Shown in pieces: positions 34,519 to 44,059 of a stretch of 64,000 bases of DNA. The position numbers were made by a program, and so were the translations under genes. The stretch is taken from contig JAMLIS010000002.1 of the NCBI GenBank assembly GCA_023954015.1, positions 186,001 to 250,000 of the forward strand. The letters are read 5' to 3'. Source of the DNA: Burkholderiaceae bacterium (GTDB lineage Bacteria > Pseudomonadota > Gammaproteobacteria > Burkholderiales > Burkholderiaceae_E). Positions within the stretch are counted from its first letter, which is position 1. The number at the start of each line of letters is the position of its first letter. The notes under the pieces are model-generated. The model did no database searches. It was not told where the DNA came from and saw nothing but the letters and a program-made list of their open reading frames with translations.

Positions 34519-35933
34519 CGCTCTCCCCCGGCTGGTCGGCGCACTTCGCCCACCAGCGCGCACTGCTCGCAGCCGCCACGCCGCTCGCCGTGCACGGCCG
34601 GCTGGTACGCGCGGCGGGGCTCGTTCTCGAAGCCTCGGGGCTGCGCCTGCCGGTCGGCAGCCTGTGCGTCGTCTCGCAGGAGAGCGAAGCACACGATGCG
34701 CTCTCGGTCGAGGCCGAGGTCGTCGGCTTCTCCGAGGACCGGCTGTTCCTGATGCCCACCGGCGAGACGCTCGGACTGTCGCCCGGCGCACGCGTGACGC
34801 CGATCGAGTCGCCGGTGCGCCGGGCGCGCCTGGGTCGTCCGTCGCATCCGAAACGTCGCGCCACCGACCGCATGCGGCAACTGCCGATCGGCGCCGGACT
34901 CCTCGGTCGGGTCGTCGATGCGAGCGGGGCGCCGCTGGACAGGCTCGGCGCGATCGCCGACGTCGAAATCCGGCCCGTCAACGCACGCCCGATCAACGCG
35001 ATGGAGCGCGAGCCGGTGCGCCAGCCGCTGGACACCGGCGTGCGCGCGATCAACGCGATGCTCACCGTCGGGCGCGGACAGCGGCTGGGGCTGTTCGCCG
35101 GCGCAGGCCTCGGCAAGAGCGTGCTGCTCGGCATGATGGCGCGCTACACGACGGCCGACGTGATCGTCGTGGGCCTGATCGGCGAACGCGGCCGCGAAGT
35201 GAAGGAGTTCATCGACGACATCCTCGGCGCCGAGGGACTATCGCGCTCGGTGGTCGTCGCCGCACCCGCCGATTCGCCGCCGCTCGCGCGCATGCAGGGC
35301 GCCGTCTACGCCACCGCGATCGCCGAGCACTTCCGCGACCGGGGAATGAACGTGCTGCTGCTGATGGACTCGCTCACGCGCTATGCGATGGCCGCCCGCG
35401 AAGTCGCGCTCGCGATCGGCGAACCGCCGGCGACGAAGGGCTATCCGCCGTCGGTGTTCGCGCGCCTGCCGCTGCTCGTCGAGCGTACCGGCAACGGGGC
35501 GAACGGCGTGGGCTCGATCACCGCCTTCTACACCGTGCTCGCCGAAGGCGACGATCCGAACGACCCGATCGCCGACTCCGCGCGCTCGCACCTCGACGGG
35601 CATCTCGTGCTCAGTCGCGCGCTCGCCGATGCCGGCCACTACCCGGCGATCGACATCGAGCAGTCGATCTCGCGCGTGATGACCAACGTCTCGCCGCCGG
35701 CCGTGCAGGCGAACGCGCGCCGCTTCAAGGCGCTGTGGTCACAGTACCAGCGCAGCCGCGACCTGATTTCCGTGGGGGCCTACGTCCCCGGCACCGACGC
35801 CGAGACGGATCGCGCGATCGCGCTGCATCCGTCGATGCTGCGCTTCCTGCAGCAGGACCTCGCCGAGCGCTGCGACCTCGCGTCGTCGCAGGATGCGCTC
35901 TCCGCCCTCCTCGAGCCCGCCGCCTGCCGATGA
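34515..35933 (+). CDS. fliI: Flagellar export ATPase FliI
   Basis: FliI is the F1-beta-like ATPase of the flagellar export apparatus. It has 472 residues. Walker A at about residues 195-203 reads GAGLGKSV, Walker [21 protein letters not shown], and the signature region is [20 protein letters not shown]. The N-terminal beta-barrel domain is complete. Walker A has Leu where most FliI have Val (GxGVGKS), a conservative change. Confidence 0.97.
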   Translation: MTLSPGWSAHFAHQRALLAAATPLAVHGRLVRAAGLVLEASGLRLPVGSLCVVSQESEAHDALSVEAEVVGFSEDRLFLMPTGETLGLSPGARVTPIESPVRRARLGRPSHPKRRATDRMRQLPIGAGLLGRVVDASGAPLDRLGAIADVEIRPVNARPINAMEREPVRQPLDTGVRAINAMLTVGRGQRLGLFAGAGLGKSVLLGMMARYTTADVIVVGLIGERGREVKEFIDDILGAEGLSRSVVVAAPADSPPLARMQGAVYATAIAEHFRDRGMNVLLLMDSLTRYAMAAREVALAIGEPPATKGYPPSVFARLPLLVERTGNGANGVGSITAFYTVLAEGDDPNDPIADSARSHLDGHLVLSRALADAGHYPAIDIEQSISRVMTNVSPPAVQANARRFKALWSQYQRSRDLISVGAYVPGTDAETDRAIALHPSMLRFLQQDLAERCDLASSQDALSALLEPAACR

Positions 35934-36373
35934 AACGACGAACACTGGGCGTACTGATCGAACAGGCGCAGCGCATGCGCGACGACGCTGCGCAGCGCGT
36001 GGCCGGTGCGCACCGCGCGGTCGACGCCGCGCAGCAGACGCTCGACACGCTGTCGAACTACCGCGACGAGCAGACGCAGGGCGCGCACGGACGCGCCGCG
36101 CTCGCGGCGCCGCTGCTGCGCGTGCGCGAGCGCTTCGCGCGCAAGCTCGACGGCGCGATCGTCGAACAGACGCAGGTGCGCAACGCGCTGCAGGACGCGA
36201 TCGCGCACCGGCGCGACGAACTGGTCGAGCGCCAGCAGCGCCTGCTCGCCTTCCGCACGCTGCAGACGCGGCGCGACGCGCTCGAGGCACGACGGCAGCA
36301 GCGCCTGGCGCAGCGCGAAACCGACGAGATCGCCGCGCGCCGCTACGCGCAGCGCGAAACGGAATCGAAATGA
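35930..36373 (+). CDS. fliJ: Flagellar export protein FliJ
   Basis: FliJ is the coiled-coil stalk of the export ATPase. The 147-residue protein is almost wholly heptad-patterned alpha helix, rich in Arg, Gln and Ala, with the conserved LxxYRxE-like [13 protein letters not shown]. It overlaps the fliI stop and the fliK start by four bases each. Confidence 0.92.
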   Translation: MKRRTLGVLIEQAQRMRDDAAQRVAGAHRAVDAAQQTLDTLSNYRDEQTQGAHGRAALAAPLLRVRERFARKLDGAIVEQTQVRNALQDAIAHRRDELVERQQRLLAFRTLQTRRDALEARRQQRLAQRETDEIAARRYAQRETESK

Positions 36374-37767
36374 CGCCGACCGCCCTGCCGCTGTCGCGAC
36401 CTCCGCCGCAGCCCGCCGATCGACGCACGACGAACGCGAAGCCGGAGCCGAAGCCTGCCGGTGCCGCGCAATCGTCCGCGCCACGCGCGTCCGCCGGCGA
36501 CGGGAGCGACTCGACGGAGCGCTTCGGCCCGACGATGACGCGCGCGCTGCGGCAGCTGCGCGGCGACGCCGACTCCGCGAAGAGCCCGCGCATCGCCGAA
36601 TCCCGCGGCCCGCGTGCCGCCGAATCCCGGACCCCGGCCGAAGCCGCCGCGGTCGAGCCCAGCGCACCGGTCGACGCTGCCGCCGCGCTCGCTGCCGATT
36701 CGAAACCTCCTGCGGGTGCCGCGGAGTCGAGCGAAGCAGCCGACACCGCCGATTCGCGCGAAGCGGTGCCCACGGGCGATTCGAACGAAGCGGTGGCCGT
36801 CATCGCCGCGCTGCTCTTCGCCGTCCCCGCAGCGAACGGCGAACCGAAGGACGCCGCCGCCGCGAACGCCCCCGCCGGCGTCGACCCGGAGCACGCTGCC
36901 GGCGTCGGCCCGAAAGACGGCGCCGACGTCGACCCGAAGGCGGCCGACGACGAGCGCCGCTCGCACGCAGTCGCCGCCGCCGGGCTGGCGCCTCTTGCGC
37001 CCGATGCCCCGGCGACCGGCGCCGAAGGCGCAGACGGCCGCCCGCGTTCGACCGAGCGCGGCGCCGCACCGGCACTGACCGCCGACAAAGGCCAGGCGCC
37101 ACCCGGTGCATCTTCAGTCGACTCCGGCGACGCGGCCGACGGCGGCGCCGAGGCGGGCCTGTACGCGCCTTCGGCCGAGGCGTCGACGGCTGCCGTTTCC
37201 GAAGCCGGCGCGGCGCGCAGCGGCCCCGACTTCGCCGCACAACTCGCCCAGACCCGCGCGGCCCCGACGCCTCACGGCCCGCCCGTCGAAGCGCCGCGCG
37301 TCGCGCCGGCTCCCGTCCCCGGCGCGCACGTCGCGACAGTGGCCACGCCGCTGCACGCGCCGGGCTTCGCGCTGCACTTCGCCACCGAGGTCTCGATGCT
37401 CGGAAGCGCCGGCATCGAGCGCGCCGAGATCCGGCTGCAGCCGCCCGATCTCGGCCCGGTGCGCATCGAGCTGTCGCTGAGCGGCGAATCGACGCGCGTC
37501 GCGTTCTCCGCTGCACACCCGGAGACGCGACAGGCGATCGAGCAGACGCTGCCGATCCTGAAGGAGTTGCTCGCCGAGCGCGGCCTGCTGCTCGGCGACG
37601 CGAGCGTCTCCGACGGCGGAGCGCAGGCCGACCGGCGCGATTTCGCCAGTTTCGGCGCGCAGCCGAACGAGCGCGGCAACGACGGCTCCCGCGCCGGCGA
37701 CGGCGCACGCACGACCGAAGCGCGCCGCGTCGCGTTGCGCCGCAGCCTGCTCGACGTCTACGCCTGA
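36370..37767 (+). CDS. fliK: Hook-length control protein FliK
   Basis: FliK measures hook length and triggers the FlhB switch. The 465-residue protein is Ala/Pro/Glu/Asp-rich and disordered for the first ~325 residues, then has the folded C-terminal hook domain with EIRLQPPDLGPVRIELSLSG and IEQTLPILKELLAERGLLLG. The ruler-like N-terminal part has imperfect SRE/SNE-type repeats (about residues 110-145). It ends the fliF-fliK run. Confidence 0.93.
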   Translation: MTPTALPLSRPPPQPADRRTTNAKPEPKPAGAAQSSAPRASAGDGSDSTERFGPTMTRALRQLRGDADSAKSPRIAESRGPRAAESRTPAEAAAVEPSAPVDAAAALAADSKPPAGAAESSEAADTADSREAVPTGDSNEAVAVIAALLFAVPAANGEPKDAAAANAPAGVDPEHAAGVGPKDGADVDPKAADDERRSHAVAAAGLAPLAPDAPATGAEGADGRPRSTERGAAPALTADKGQAPPGASSVDSGDAADGGAEAGLYAPSAEASTAAVSEAGAARSGPDFAAQLAQTRAAPTPHGPPVEAPRVAPAPVPGAHVATVATPLHAPGFALHFATEVSMLGSAGIERAEIRLQPPDLGPVRIELSLSGESTRVAFSAAHPETRQAIEQTLPILKELLAERGLLLGDASVSDGGAQADRRDFASFGAQPNERGNDGSRAGDGARTTEARRVALRRSLLDVYA

Positions 37768-37781
37768 GAAGGTGTGCGCGC

Positions 37782-37844
37782 GAATAGCGCCGTCGCAGCT
37801 TCGCTTATCGACCTTTGGAACCCGGCGGCGCGGCCGAGAATCGA
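37782..37844 (+). promoter_or_regulatory. Probable FlhDC-dependent promoter of fliLMNOPQR
   Basis: GAATAGCG (37782-37789), 12 bases, CGCTTATC (37802-37809) forms an FlhDC-box-like inverted repeat. Twenty-three bases after CGCTTATCG comes CCGAGAATCGA with GAGAAT (37836-37841) as -10. The distance from right half-site to -10 is the same as before flgB and flhB. The leader to the fliL ATG at 37899 would be about 50 bases. Confidence 0.55.
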
Positions 37845-37898
37845 CTCCGTTCCCGCAGATTCGCGCGCAGGCGCAAATCGATCATTCCAGGAGTACCG

Positions 37899-38390
37899 AT
37901 GTCCGAAGCCGCGTCCGTGACCGAGATCCCGCGCCCGAATCGTGCGAAGAAGTGGACGCTGGGCGTCGGCGTGGCGATCGCGCTCACGGTGGCCGCCGTC
38001 GGCGGCACGCAGTTGCTTCGCTCCGACGGTGACGACGCGCCCGCCGCGGCGCGGAAGCGCGAACCGGTCTTCGTTTCGCTCGAGCAGTTCACCGTCAACC
38101 TCTCCGACGAGGGCGGCGAGCGCTTCGCGCAGATCGGCGTCACGCTCGAAGTGGCCGACGAACGCGTCGACAAGGCGTTGCGCGCGCGCATGCCGGCGGT
38201 GCGCAACTCGGTGCTGCTGCTGATCTCCTCGAAGAAGAGCGAAGAACTGCTCACCCTCGACGGCAAGAAGCGTCTCGCCGAGCAGATCGCGGCGACGGCG
38301 AACGCGGCGCTCGACGATTCCGAAGCGAAGCCTTCCGGCGGCGCGAGTCCGATCGCCGGCGTGAACTTCTCGCATTTCATCGTCCAATGA
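37899..38390 (+). CDS. fliL: Basal body-associated protein FliL
   Basis: FliL is an inner-membrane protein that supports the stator. I use the ATG at 37899 with an AGGAG ribosome site, giving 163 residues. After a short cytoplasmic start it has one membrane segment (about residues 20-41, WTLGVGVAIALTVAAVGG) and a periplasmic domain with FVSLEQFTVNLSDEGGERFA. It ends NFSHFIVQ. It opens the fliLMNOPQR run. Confidence 0.94.
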   Translation: MSEAASVTEIPRPNRAKKWTLGVGVAIALTVAAVGGTQLLRSDGDDAPAAARKREPVFVSLEQFTVNLSDEGGERFAQIGVTLEVADERVDKALRARMPAVRNSVLLLISSKKSEELLTLDGKKRLAEQIAATANAALDDSEAKPSGGASPIAGVNFSHFIVQ

Positions 38391-38421
38391 ACGCAGTGCG
38401 CCGCGCAGCCGAGCCCGAACG

Positions 38422-39420
38422 ATGATCTCCGGCCAGTTCCTCTCGCAGGACGAAGTCGACGCGCTGCTCGAAGGCGCGAGCGAGACCCCCGAGCCCGAGC
38501 CGGCGCCGGCCGACGGCATCCGTCCCTACGACCTGGCGACGCAGGAACGCATCGTTCGCGGGCGCATGCCCACGCTCGAACTCGTGCACGAACGCTTCGC
38601 GCGCAACCTGCGCGTCGGGCTGTTCAATTTCATGCGCCGCAACCCCGAGATCGCGGTCGGGCCGGTGAAAGTGCAGAAATACTCGGCGTTCCTGCGCGAC
38701 GTGGCAGTGCCGACGAACATCAACATCATGCAGATCCGGCCCCTGCGCGGCAGCGGCCTGTTGATCTGCGAACCGCAGCTGGTGTTCGCGATCGTCGATT
38801 CGCTGTTCGGCGGCGACGGCCGCCTGCCGTCCCGGATCGAAGGGCGCGATTTCTCGGCGACCGAGCAGCGCATCATCGAGCGGATGCTCGAAGTGATCTG
38901 CGGCGAATACCGCAAGGCGTGGTCCGGCGTCTATCCGATCGAGCTGGAATACACGCGCTCGGAGATGCAGCCGCAGTTCGCCAACATCGCCACGCCGTCG
39001 GAGATCGTCGTCACCGCGAAGTTCGACATCGAGATCGGCAACGTCGGCGGTGCGATGCACCTGTGCATTCCGTATTCCACGCTGGAACCGATCCGCGAGA
39101 CCCTGTACTCGACGCTCGCCGGCGACGCGCAGACGAGCGATCGGCGCTGGGTGGCGAAGCTGTCGCGGCAGATCCAGTCGGCCGAAGTGGAGCTCGTCGC
39201 CGAACTCGGTCATGCGCGCGCGAGCGTGGCCGAACTGGTCCGCCTGAAGGCGGGCGATTTCATCGAACTCGACCTCGACGACACGCTCGTCGCCAAGGTC
39301 GACGGCGTGTCGGTCTTCGATTGCCGCTACGGCATCGCGAACGGCCGGTACGCGATCAAGGTGCAGTCCTTTCTCACCGTACGGGACGACGACTCCGGAG
39401 TGCTTCATGACAGACCGTGA
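38422..39420 (+). CDS. fliM: Flagellar motor switch protein FliM
   Basis: FliM receives phosphorylated CheY. The 332-residue protein begins with the CheY-binding peptide LSQDEVDALLEG (about residues 5-16). The middle CheC-like domain (VHERFARNLRVGLFNFMRRN and GSGLLICEPQLVFAIVDSLF) and the C-terminal SpoA domain (VRLKAGDFIELDLDD) follow. The fliN start overlaps its end by 14 bases. Confidence 0.97.
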   Translation: MISGQFLSQDEVDALLEGASETPEPEPAPADGIRPYDLATQERIVRGRMPTLELVHERFARNLRVGLFNFMRRNPEIAVGPVKVQKYSAFLRDVAVPTNINIMQIRPLRGSGLLICEPQLVFAIVDSLFGGDGRLPSRIEGRDFSATEQRIIERMLEVICGEYRKAWSGVYPIELEYTRSEMQPQFANIATPSEIVVTAKFDIEIGNVGGAMHLCIPYSTLEPIRETLYSTLAGDAQTSDRRWVAKLSRQIQSAEVELVAELGHARASVAELVRLKAGDFIELDLDDTLVAKVDGVSVFDCRYGIANGRYAIKVQSFLTVRDDDSGVLHDRP

Positions 39421-39844
39421 CCCCAACGCCGCGAGCACCGTCGACGACGAGTGGGCGACCGCCCTCGCGGAGCAGACCGCCGGCGAGGCCGCAGCCGGCG
39501 CGGGCGTGACCACCGTCGAGGGCGCGGGCGACGCCTCGCAGCTCTTTCCCCGGCTCTCCGGGGCGACCAGCGACGCCCGCAACGACATCGACATGATCCT
39601 CGACATTCCGGTGCAGCTCACCGTCGAGCTGGGCCGGACGCGGATCCCGATCAAGCACATCCTGCAGCTTGCGCAGGGCTCGGTGATCGAGCTCGACGCG
39701 CTGGCCGGCGAACCGATGGACGTGCTGGTCAACGGATGCCTGATCGCGCAGGGCGAAGTCGTCGTGGTCAACGACAAGTTCGGCATCCGGCTCACCGACA
39801 TCGTCACCCCCAACGAGCGCGTGCGGCGCCTGAACCGCGGCTGA
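39407..39844 (+). CDS. fliN: Flagellar motor switch protein FliN
   Basis: FliN forms the bottom of the C ring with FliM. The 145-residue protein has an acidic N-terminal extension of about 60 residues and the conserved SpoA domain (DIPVQLTVELGRTRIPIKHI then EPMDVLVNGCLIAQGEVVVV). It is followed after four bases by fliO. Confidence 0.96.
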   Translation: MTDRDPNAASTVDDEWATALAEQTAGEAAAGAGVTTVEGAGDASQLFPRLSGATSDARNDIDMILDIPVQLTVELGRTRIPIKHILQLAQGSVIELDALAGEPMDVLVNGCLIAQGEVVVVNDKFGIRLTDIVTPNERVRRLNRG

Positions 39845-39848
39845 TCCG

Positions 39849-40187
39849 ATGGGCTCGACCTGGCCGTCCCTCGTCGCGCTGGTGCTGATCGTCGGCGCGC
39901 TGCCGCTGGCCGCCTGGCTGGTCCGCCGCGCCCCGGCGGCCACGGGTGCACGCGGCACGGCGCTGGGCGTCGCCGCCGCCGTGTCGGTGGGCGCGCGCGA
40001 ACGCATCGCGCTCGTGCGCGCCGATCGCAAGTGGCTCGTCGTCGGCATCACCGCCCAGTCGATCACGATGCTGGCCGAGCTCGACGAGGCGCCGGCCGGC
40101 ATCGACCCGGATACCGTCTCGCTCGCCGGCGGCGGCTTCGCCGACGTCCTGCGTTCGATCTCGCATCGTGCGACCCGCAGCCGCTGA
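39849..40187 (+). CDS. fliO: Flagellar export apparatus protein FliO
   Basis: FliO helps to assemble the FliP ring. It has 112 residues: one N-terminal membrane segment (about residues 5-25) followed by a small basic cytoplasmic domain with VGARERIALVRADRKWLVVG, typical of FliO. The family is short and variable; the position between fliN and fliP supports the call. The fliP GTG start lies inside its last codons. Confidence 0.9.
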   Translation: MGSTWPSLVALVLIVGALPLAAWLVRRAPAATGARGTALGVAAAVSVGARERIALVRADRKWLVVGITAQSITMLAELDEAPAGIDPDTVSLAGGGFADVLRSISHRATRSR

Positions 40188-40992
40188 ACCGAGCGCCGCG
40201 CGCCTGCACGGGGCGCGTCGCCGCGGCGCCGCGCCGGAGACGGCCCGCGCCCTGCACCGTGCGTTGCGCCTCGCGTGCGCCGCCCCGCTCGTCGCGGCGG
40301 GCACGCTCGCGCATGCGCAGCAGGGACTGCTGACGCTGAACAGCAGCAGCGGTCCGGCCGGCACCACGTACTCGGTGCCGATCGAGACGATGCTGATCTT
40401 CGCGGCGCTGTCGTTCCTGCCCGCCATGCTGCTGCTGATGACGAGCTTCACGCGCATCGTCATCGTGCTCTCGCTGGTGCGCCAGGCGCTGGGCCTGCAG
40501 TCGAGCCCGCCCAACCAGGTGCTGGTCGGCATCGCGCTCTTCCTCACCTTCTTCGTGATGGGGCCGACCTTCGACCGGCTCTACGCCGACGCCTACAAGC
40601 CCTATGCCGAACAGCGGATGAACCTCGAACAGGCGCTGTCCACCGGCAGCGTGCCGCTGCGCGAGTTCATGCTGCGCCAGACGCGCGAGACCGACGTGTC
40701 GCTGTTCGCGCGCATCGCGCGCTACGAGCCGGCCGGCGCCGAGGAAAGCCTGCCGATGCGCATCGTGATTCCGGCCTTCGTCATCAGCGAACTGAAGACC
40801 GCCTTCCAGATCGGCTTCATGGTGTTCGTGCCGTTCCTGCTGATCGACCTGATCGTCGCCAGCGTGCTGATGTCGATGGGTATGATGATGCTCTCGCCGG
40901 TGCTGGTCGCGCTGCCCTTCAAGCTGATCCTCTTCGTGCTCGCCGACGGCTGGAACCTGCTGATCGGCTCGCTGGTCACCAGCTTCGGATGA
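40168..40992 (+). CDS. fliP: Flagellar export gate protein FliP
   Basis: FliP is a core channel subunit of the export gate. No ATG is suitable; the GTG at 40168 gives 274 residues with a signal peptide-like N-terminus (LRLACAAPLVAAGTLAHAQQ) as usual for FliP. Four membrane segments follow with TSFTRIVIVLSLVRQALGLQ, FLTFFVMGPTFDRLYADAYK and LPMRIVIPAFVISELKTAFQ. It overlaps fliO by 20 bases. Confidence 0.95.
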   Translation: MRPAAAEPSAARLHGARRRGAAPETARALHRALRLACAAPLVAAGTLAHAQQGLLTLNSSSGPAGTTYSVPIETMLIFAALSFLPAMLLLMTSFTRIVIVLSLVRQALGLQSSPPNQVLVGIALFLTFFVMGPTFDRLYADAYKPYAEQRMNLEQALSTGSVPLREFMLRQTRETDVSLFARIARYEPAGAEESLPMRIVIPAFVISELKTAFQIGFMVFVPFLLIDLIVASVLMSMGMMMLSPVLVALPFKLILFVLADGWNLLIGSLVTSFG

Positions 40993-40999
40993 ATCCGCG

Positions 41000-41284
41000 A
41001 TGACGCCCGAATCGGTACTCGGCTTCGGCCGCCAGGGTCTCGAAGTGCTGCTCGCCGCGGCCGCCCCGGTGCTGCTCGCCGCACTCGTCGTCGGCCTCGT
41101 CGTCAGCGTGCTGCAGGCGCTGACGCAGATCAACGAGGCGACGCTCTCGTTCCTGCCGAAGCTGGTCGCGATCGCCGCGACGCTGATGATCGCCGGTCCG
41201 TGGATGCTCGCGCTGCTGGTCGACTACCTGCAGCGCGTGCTGGTCGGCATTCCCTCGGCGATACTGGGCTCGCCGGTGCCGTGA
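41000..41284 (+). CDS. fliQ: Flagellar export gate protein FliQ
   Basis: FliQ is a two-helix gate subunit. The 94-residue protein has membrane segments at about residues 18-40 and 52-75 (LVVGLVVSVLQALTQINEAT and LVAIAATLMIAGPWMLALLV). It starts seven bases after fliP; its stop overlaps the fliR GTG start as GTGA. Confidence 0.96.
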   Translation: MTPESVLGFGRQGLEVLLAAAAPVLLAALVVGLVVSVLQALTQINEATLSFLPKLVAIAATLMIAGPWMLALLVDYLQRVLVGIPSAILGSPVP

Positions 41285-42042
41285 TCGACGTCGGCGAGAC
41301 GCAGCTGCTCGCCTGGCTGGGCGCGCTGCTGCTGCCCTTCTTCCGCGTGCTGGGCCTGTTCACGAGCGCGCCGATCGTCTCGCAGCGCTCGGTACCCGTC
41401 AGACTGCGCGTCGCCGTTTCGCTGGCGATCGCCGCGCTCGTCGCGCCGCTCGTTCCGTCGTCGGCTGCACTGGACATCGCCTCGCCGGCCGGCTGGCTCG
41501 CCGTGGCGAGCGAAGCGCTCGTCGGCTTTGCGATCGGCTTCGTCGCACGCGTCGTGCTGTCGGCGGTGGAGGTCGCCGGCGAGACGATCGGCCTGCAGAT
41601 GGGTCTGTCCTTCGCCGGTTTCTTCGACCCGAACAGCGGCCAGATGAACGCGGTCAGCCGGCTGCTCAACACGCTGTCGCTGTGGGCCTTCGTCGCGATC
41701 AACGGACCGGTGCTGCTCGTCGCCGCCGTCGTGCGCAGCTTCGAGGTGATTCCGCCGGCTTCGCTGTTCGCCGACTGGATCGACCGGATGCAGCCGGCCG
41801 CGCTCGGCGCCGGCGTCTTCGAACTGGGCGTCATGATCGCGCTGCCCTTCATGGCGCTGCTGCTCTTCGTGAACCTGGGGCTGGGCGTCGTCTCGCGCAT
41901 CGCCCCGCAGCTGAACATCTTCGCGATCGGCTTTCCGGTGACGATCGGCGCCGGACTCGTCCTGCTCACGCTGGCGATGCCGCTGATGCAGCAGCCCTTC
42001 GCGCTGCTGGTCGAGCGGCTGCTGGCCGCCTGGGCCGGCTGA
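41281..42042 (+). CDS. fliR: Flagellar export gate protein FliR
   Basis: FliR completes the FliPQR gate. It starts at the GTG at 41281 coupled to the fliQ stop and has 253 residues with about six membrane segments; ETIGLQMGLSFAGFFDPNSG and PQLNIFAIGFPVTIGAGLVL are typical. It ends the plus-strand fli run and is convergent with the HD-GYP gene 21 bases away. Confidence 0.95.
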   Translation: MIDVGETQLLAWLGALLLPFFRVLGLFTSAPIVSQRSVPVRLRVAVSLAIAALVAPLVPSSAALDIASPAGWLAVASEALVGFAIGFVARVVLSAVEVAGETIGLQMGLSFAGFFDPNSGQMNAVSRLLNTLSLWAFVAINGPVLLVAAVVRSFEVIPPASLFADWIDRMQPAALGAGVFELGVMIALPFMALLLFVNLGLGVVSRIAPQLNIFAIGFPVTIGAGLVLLTLAMPLMQQPFALLVERLLAAWAG

Positions 42043-42063
42043 GCAGGCCGACGCAGCGCGCGA

Positions 42064-43356
42064 TCAGGCCGCCGCGGCAAAGCGGCGATGGATCTCCTCG
42101 CCCAGCAGCAACTCGGGCAGGTGCGCGAAACCCCATTTCGCGTTCGACTCGCGCGCGACGATGCGATCGCCCACAGCCGGCGCTGACAGGTCGAGGCCGC
42201 ACACGCGAAGCGGAATCGACTTGCGCGTCGACCAGAACACCTTGACGAAGGGCTGCGCGGGCCGCTGCGGATTCTGGTCGGTCACCAGCGCGAGCCGCTC
42301 GGACTGCAGGCGCACGAGCGAGCCGACCGGATAGATTCCGACCATGTCGACGAATGCGCGAAACACCGACGGATCGAACTGCCCGGCCTTGGTCCACGCG
42401 GCCATCCTGACGATTGCCTCGGCGGGATCCCAGGCCTCCTTGTACGCGCGCACCGACGTGATCGCGTCGTACACGTCGCACACCGAATTGAGCCGTGCCG
42501 CGTACGGAATCGCCTCGCCCGCGAGACCTTCGGGGTAACCGTTGCCGTCGAAACGCTCATGGTGGTGCAGGCAGGCGTGCAGCACGGTGTCGTTGGTCAC
42601 CAGGTTCCCGAGCAGCATTCGCCGGCCGATTCCGGGATGCGTCTTCACCAGCGCGTATTCGGCGTCGGTCAGCGATCCGGGCTTGTCGAGCGTCTCGCGC
42701 GCGATGCCTGCCTTGCCGATGTCGTGAAGCAGGCCGGCGAGCGCGGCATCGCGCGTGGCCGCCTCGTCGAGCCCGAGGTGGGCTGCAAGCGAGGACATCA
42801 ACGCGCAGACGGCCACCGAGTGCAGGAAGGTATAGCTGTGGTGCGTGCGAACCCGTGCCAGCGAAGCGAGCGCCGACGGATGGCGCGTTGCCGACTCGGC
42901 GATCCGCTGCGAGATCTCCGCGCAACGCCCGACTTCGATCGCGCGCCCGAGTCGCGCCTCGCGGAACAGCGACTGCGTCGCGCGCGCCGCCTGCGTGCAC
43001 ACGGCGGCGGCATGCGCGATCTCCTCGTCGAAGCGCACCCGGGCGCGCGCCCCGCGAGCGACGCTGCCCGGCGAGCCCGCGTCGCGGCTGTCTGTGCCGC
43101 CGGTCGCCGCGGCAGTCGGGGCGGCCGCGGTCGCCGAGGCGGTCGCGACCCCCGCCGGCTGCGCTGCCGCGGGCGCGACTCCCCGCGACCGGTCGATCCA
43201 GCACTCCGCGATGCCGCTCGCGCGCAACGCCGCCAGCTCGCTTCGGTCGCGTACGAGGAAGCTCGTACGCCAGAACGGGTGGTCGATCCAGCGCGCACAC
43301 AGCGACTCGACGTACATGCCGACCGCGAGCCGGTCGACACGGATCTTCTCCCGCAC
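42064..43356 (-). CDS. HD-GYP phosphodiesterase with N-terminal DUF3391 domain
   Basis: HD-GYP proteins break down c-di-GMP. I place the start at the GTG at 43356, after a CGGAG ribosome site, giving 430 residues. Residues about 5-35 match DUF3391 (RVDRLAVGMYVESLCARWID). The HD-GYP domain (about residues 190-360) has the metal residues in LAGLLHDIGKAGIARETLDK and the signature HHHERFDGNGYPEGL. An Ala/Thr-rich linker lies between. It is the last gene of the chemotaxis operon, 19 bases after cheZ, linking c-di-GMP turnover to chemotaxis expression. Confidence 0.92.
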   Translation of the reverse strand: MREKIRVDRLAVGMYVESLCARWIDHPFWRTSFLVRDRSELAALRASGIAECWIDRSRGVAPAAAQPAGVATASATAAAPTAAATGGTDSRDAGSPGSVARGARARVRFDEEIAHAAAVCTQAARATQSLFREARLGRAIEVGRCAEISQRIAESATRHPSALASLARVRTHHSYTFLHSVAVCALMSSLAAHLGLDEAATRDAALAGLLHDIGKAGIARETLDKPGSLTDAEYALVKTHPGIGRRMLLGNLVTNDTVLHACLHHHERFDGNGYPEGLAGEAIPYAARLNSVCDVYDAITSVRAYKEAWDPAEAIVRMAAWTKAGQFDPSVFRAFVDMVGIYPVGSLVRLQSERLALVTDQNPQRPAQPFVKVFWSTRKSIPLRVCGLDLSAPAVGDRIVARESNAKWGFAHLPELLLGEEIHRRFAAAA

Positions 43357-43375
43357 CCGCTGCTCCGCGATCGGC

Positions 43376-44014
43376 TCAGAAACCCAGGTTCGCCAGCAGT
43401 TCGTCGACCTCGCCCTGGCTGCCGACGACTTCCGGCGCATTCGCGACCACGACCGGACCGGCAAGGACCTCGGCGTCGCGCGACTGCGCGGCACCGGCCG
43501 GCGCAGCCTGCACGAGCAGCTGCACGAGGTTTTCCTCCAGGTCGCTCGCCAGCGCGACGACCTTCGCGACCACCTGCCCGGTGAGATCGTGGAAGTCCTG
43601 CGCGATCATGATGTCGGTGAGATGCGCATCGACGCGCCGGGCGGCCTGCTCGACCTCGCGCACGAAACCGAGGACGACTTCGCCCGCCGGCCCGGTCCCG
43701 GGGGCGGCGGCGACGACTTCGGCGATCCGGCGCGTCGATTCGCCGATCCGCGCCTGTTCGAGCTTCGCCTCTTCCACCGACGTGAGCACCTTGTCGGCGG
43801 CTTCGCCGGCCTTGCGGGCGATGTAGTCGAGCCGGCTGCGCGCATCGGGCAGCCCGTTGGCGGCGCTCTGCAAGCGCGCCATCACGCTGAGCTCGCACAG
43901 CGAGTCGTGCAGCTCGCGCGTGAGCTGGCCGAGCTGCTGGAACACCTGCGACGTGACTTCGGCGACGAATTGCGGTTCGACCGCTTGCCGGTCGGCAGTG
44001 GGCATGTCTTTCAC
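43376..44014 (-). CDS. cheZ: CheY phosphatase CheZ
   Basis: CheZ dephosphorylates CheY. The 212-residue protein has the long helical hairpin with the catalytic region AQDFHDLTGQVVAKVVALAS, where D and Q of DLTGQ are the active pair. It ends with DELLANLGF, the CheY-binding C-terminal helix. It lies 45 bases after cheY2. Confidence 0.95.
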   Translation of the reverse strand: MKDMPTADRQAVEPQFVAEVTSQVFQQLGQLTRELHDSLCELSVMARLQSAANGLPDARSRLDYIARKAGEAADKVLTSVEEAKLEQARIGESTRRIAEVVAAAPGTGPAGEVVLGFVREVEQAARRVDAHLTDIMIAQDFHDLTGQVVAKVVALASDLEENLVQLLVQAAPAGAAQSRDAEVLAGPVVVANAPEVVGSQGEVDELLANLGF

Positions 44015-44059
44015 GGCGGACTCTTCGTTTCGTTGTTGTTCGTATTCCGTACGGCCTGC

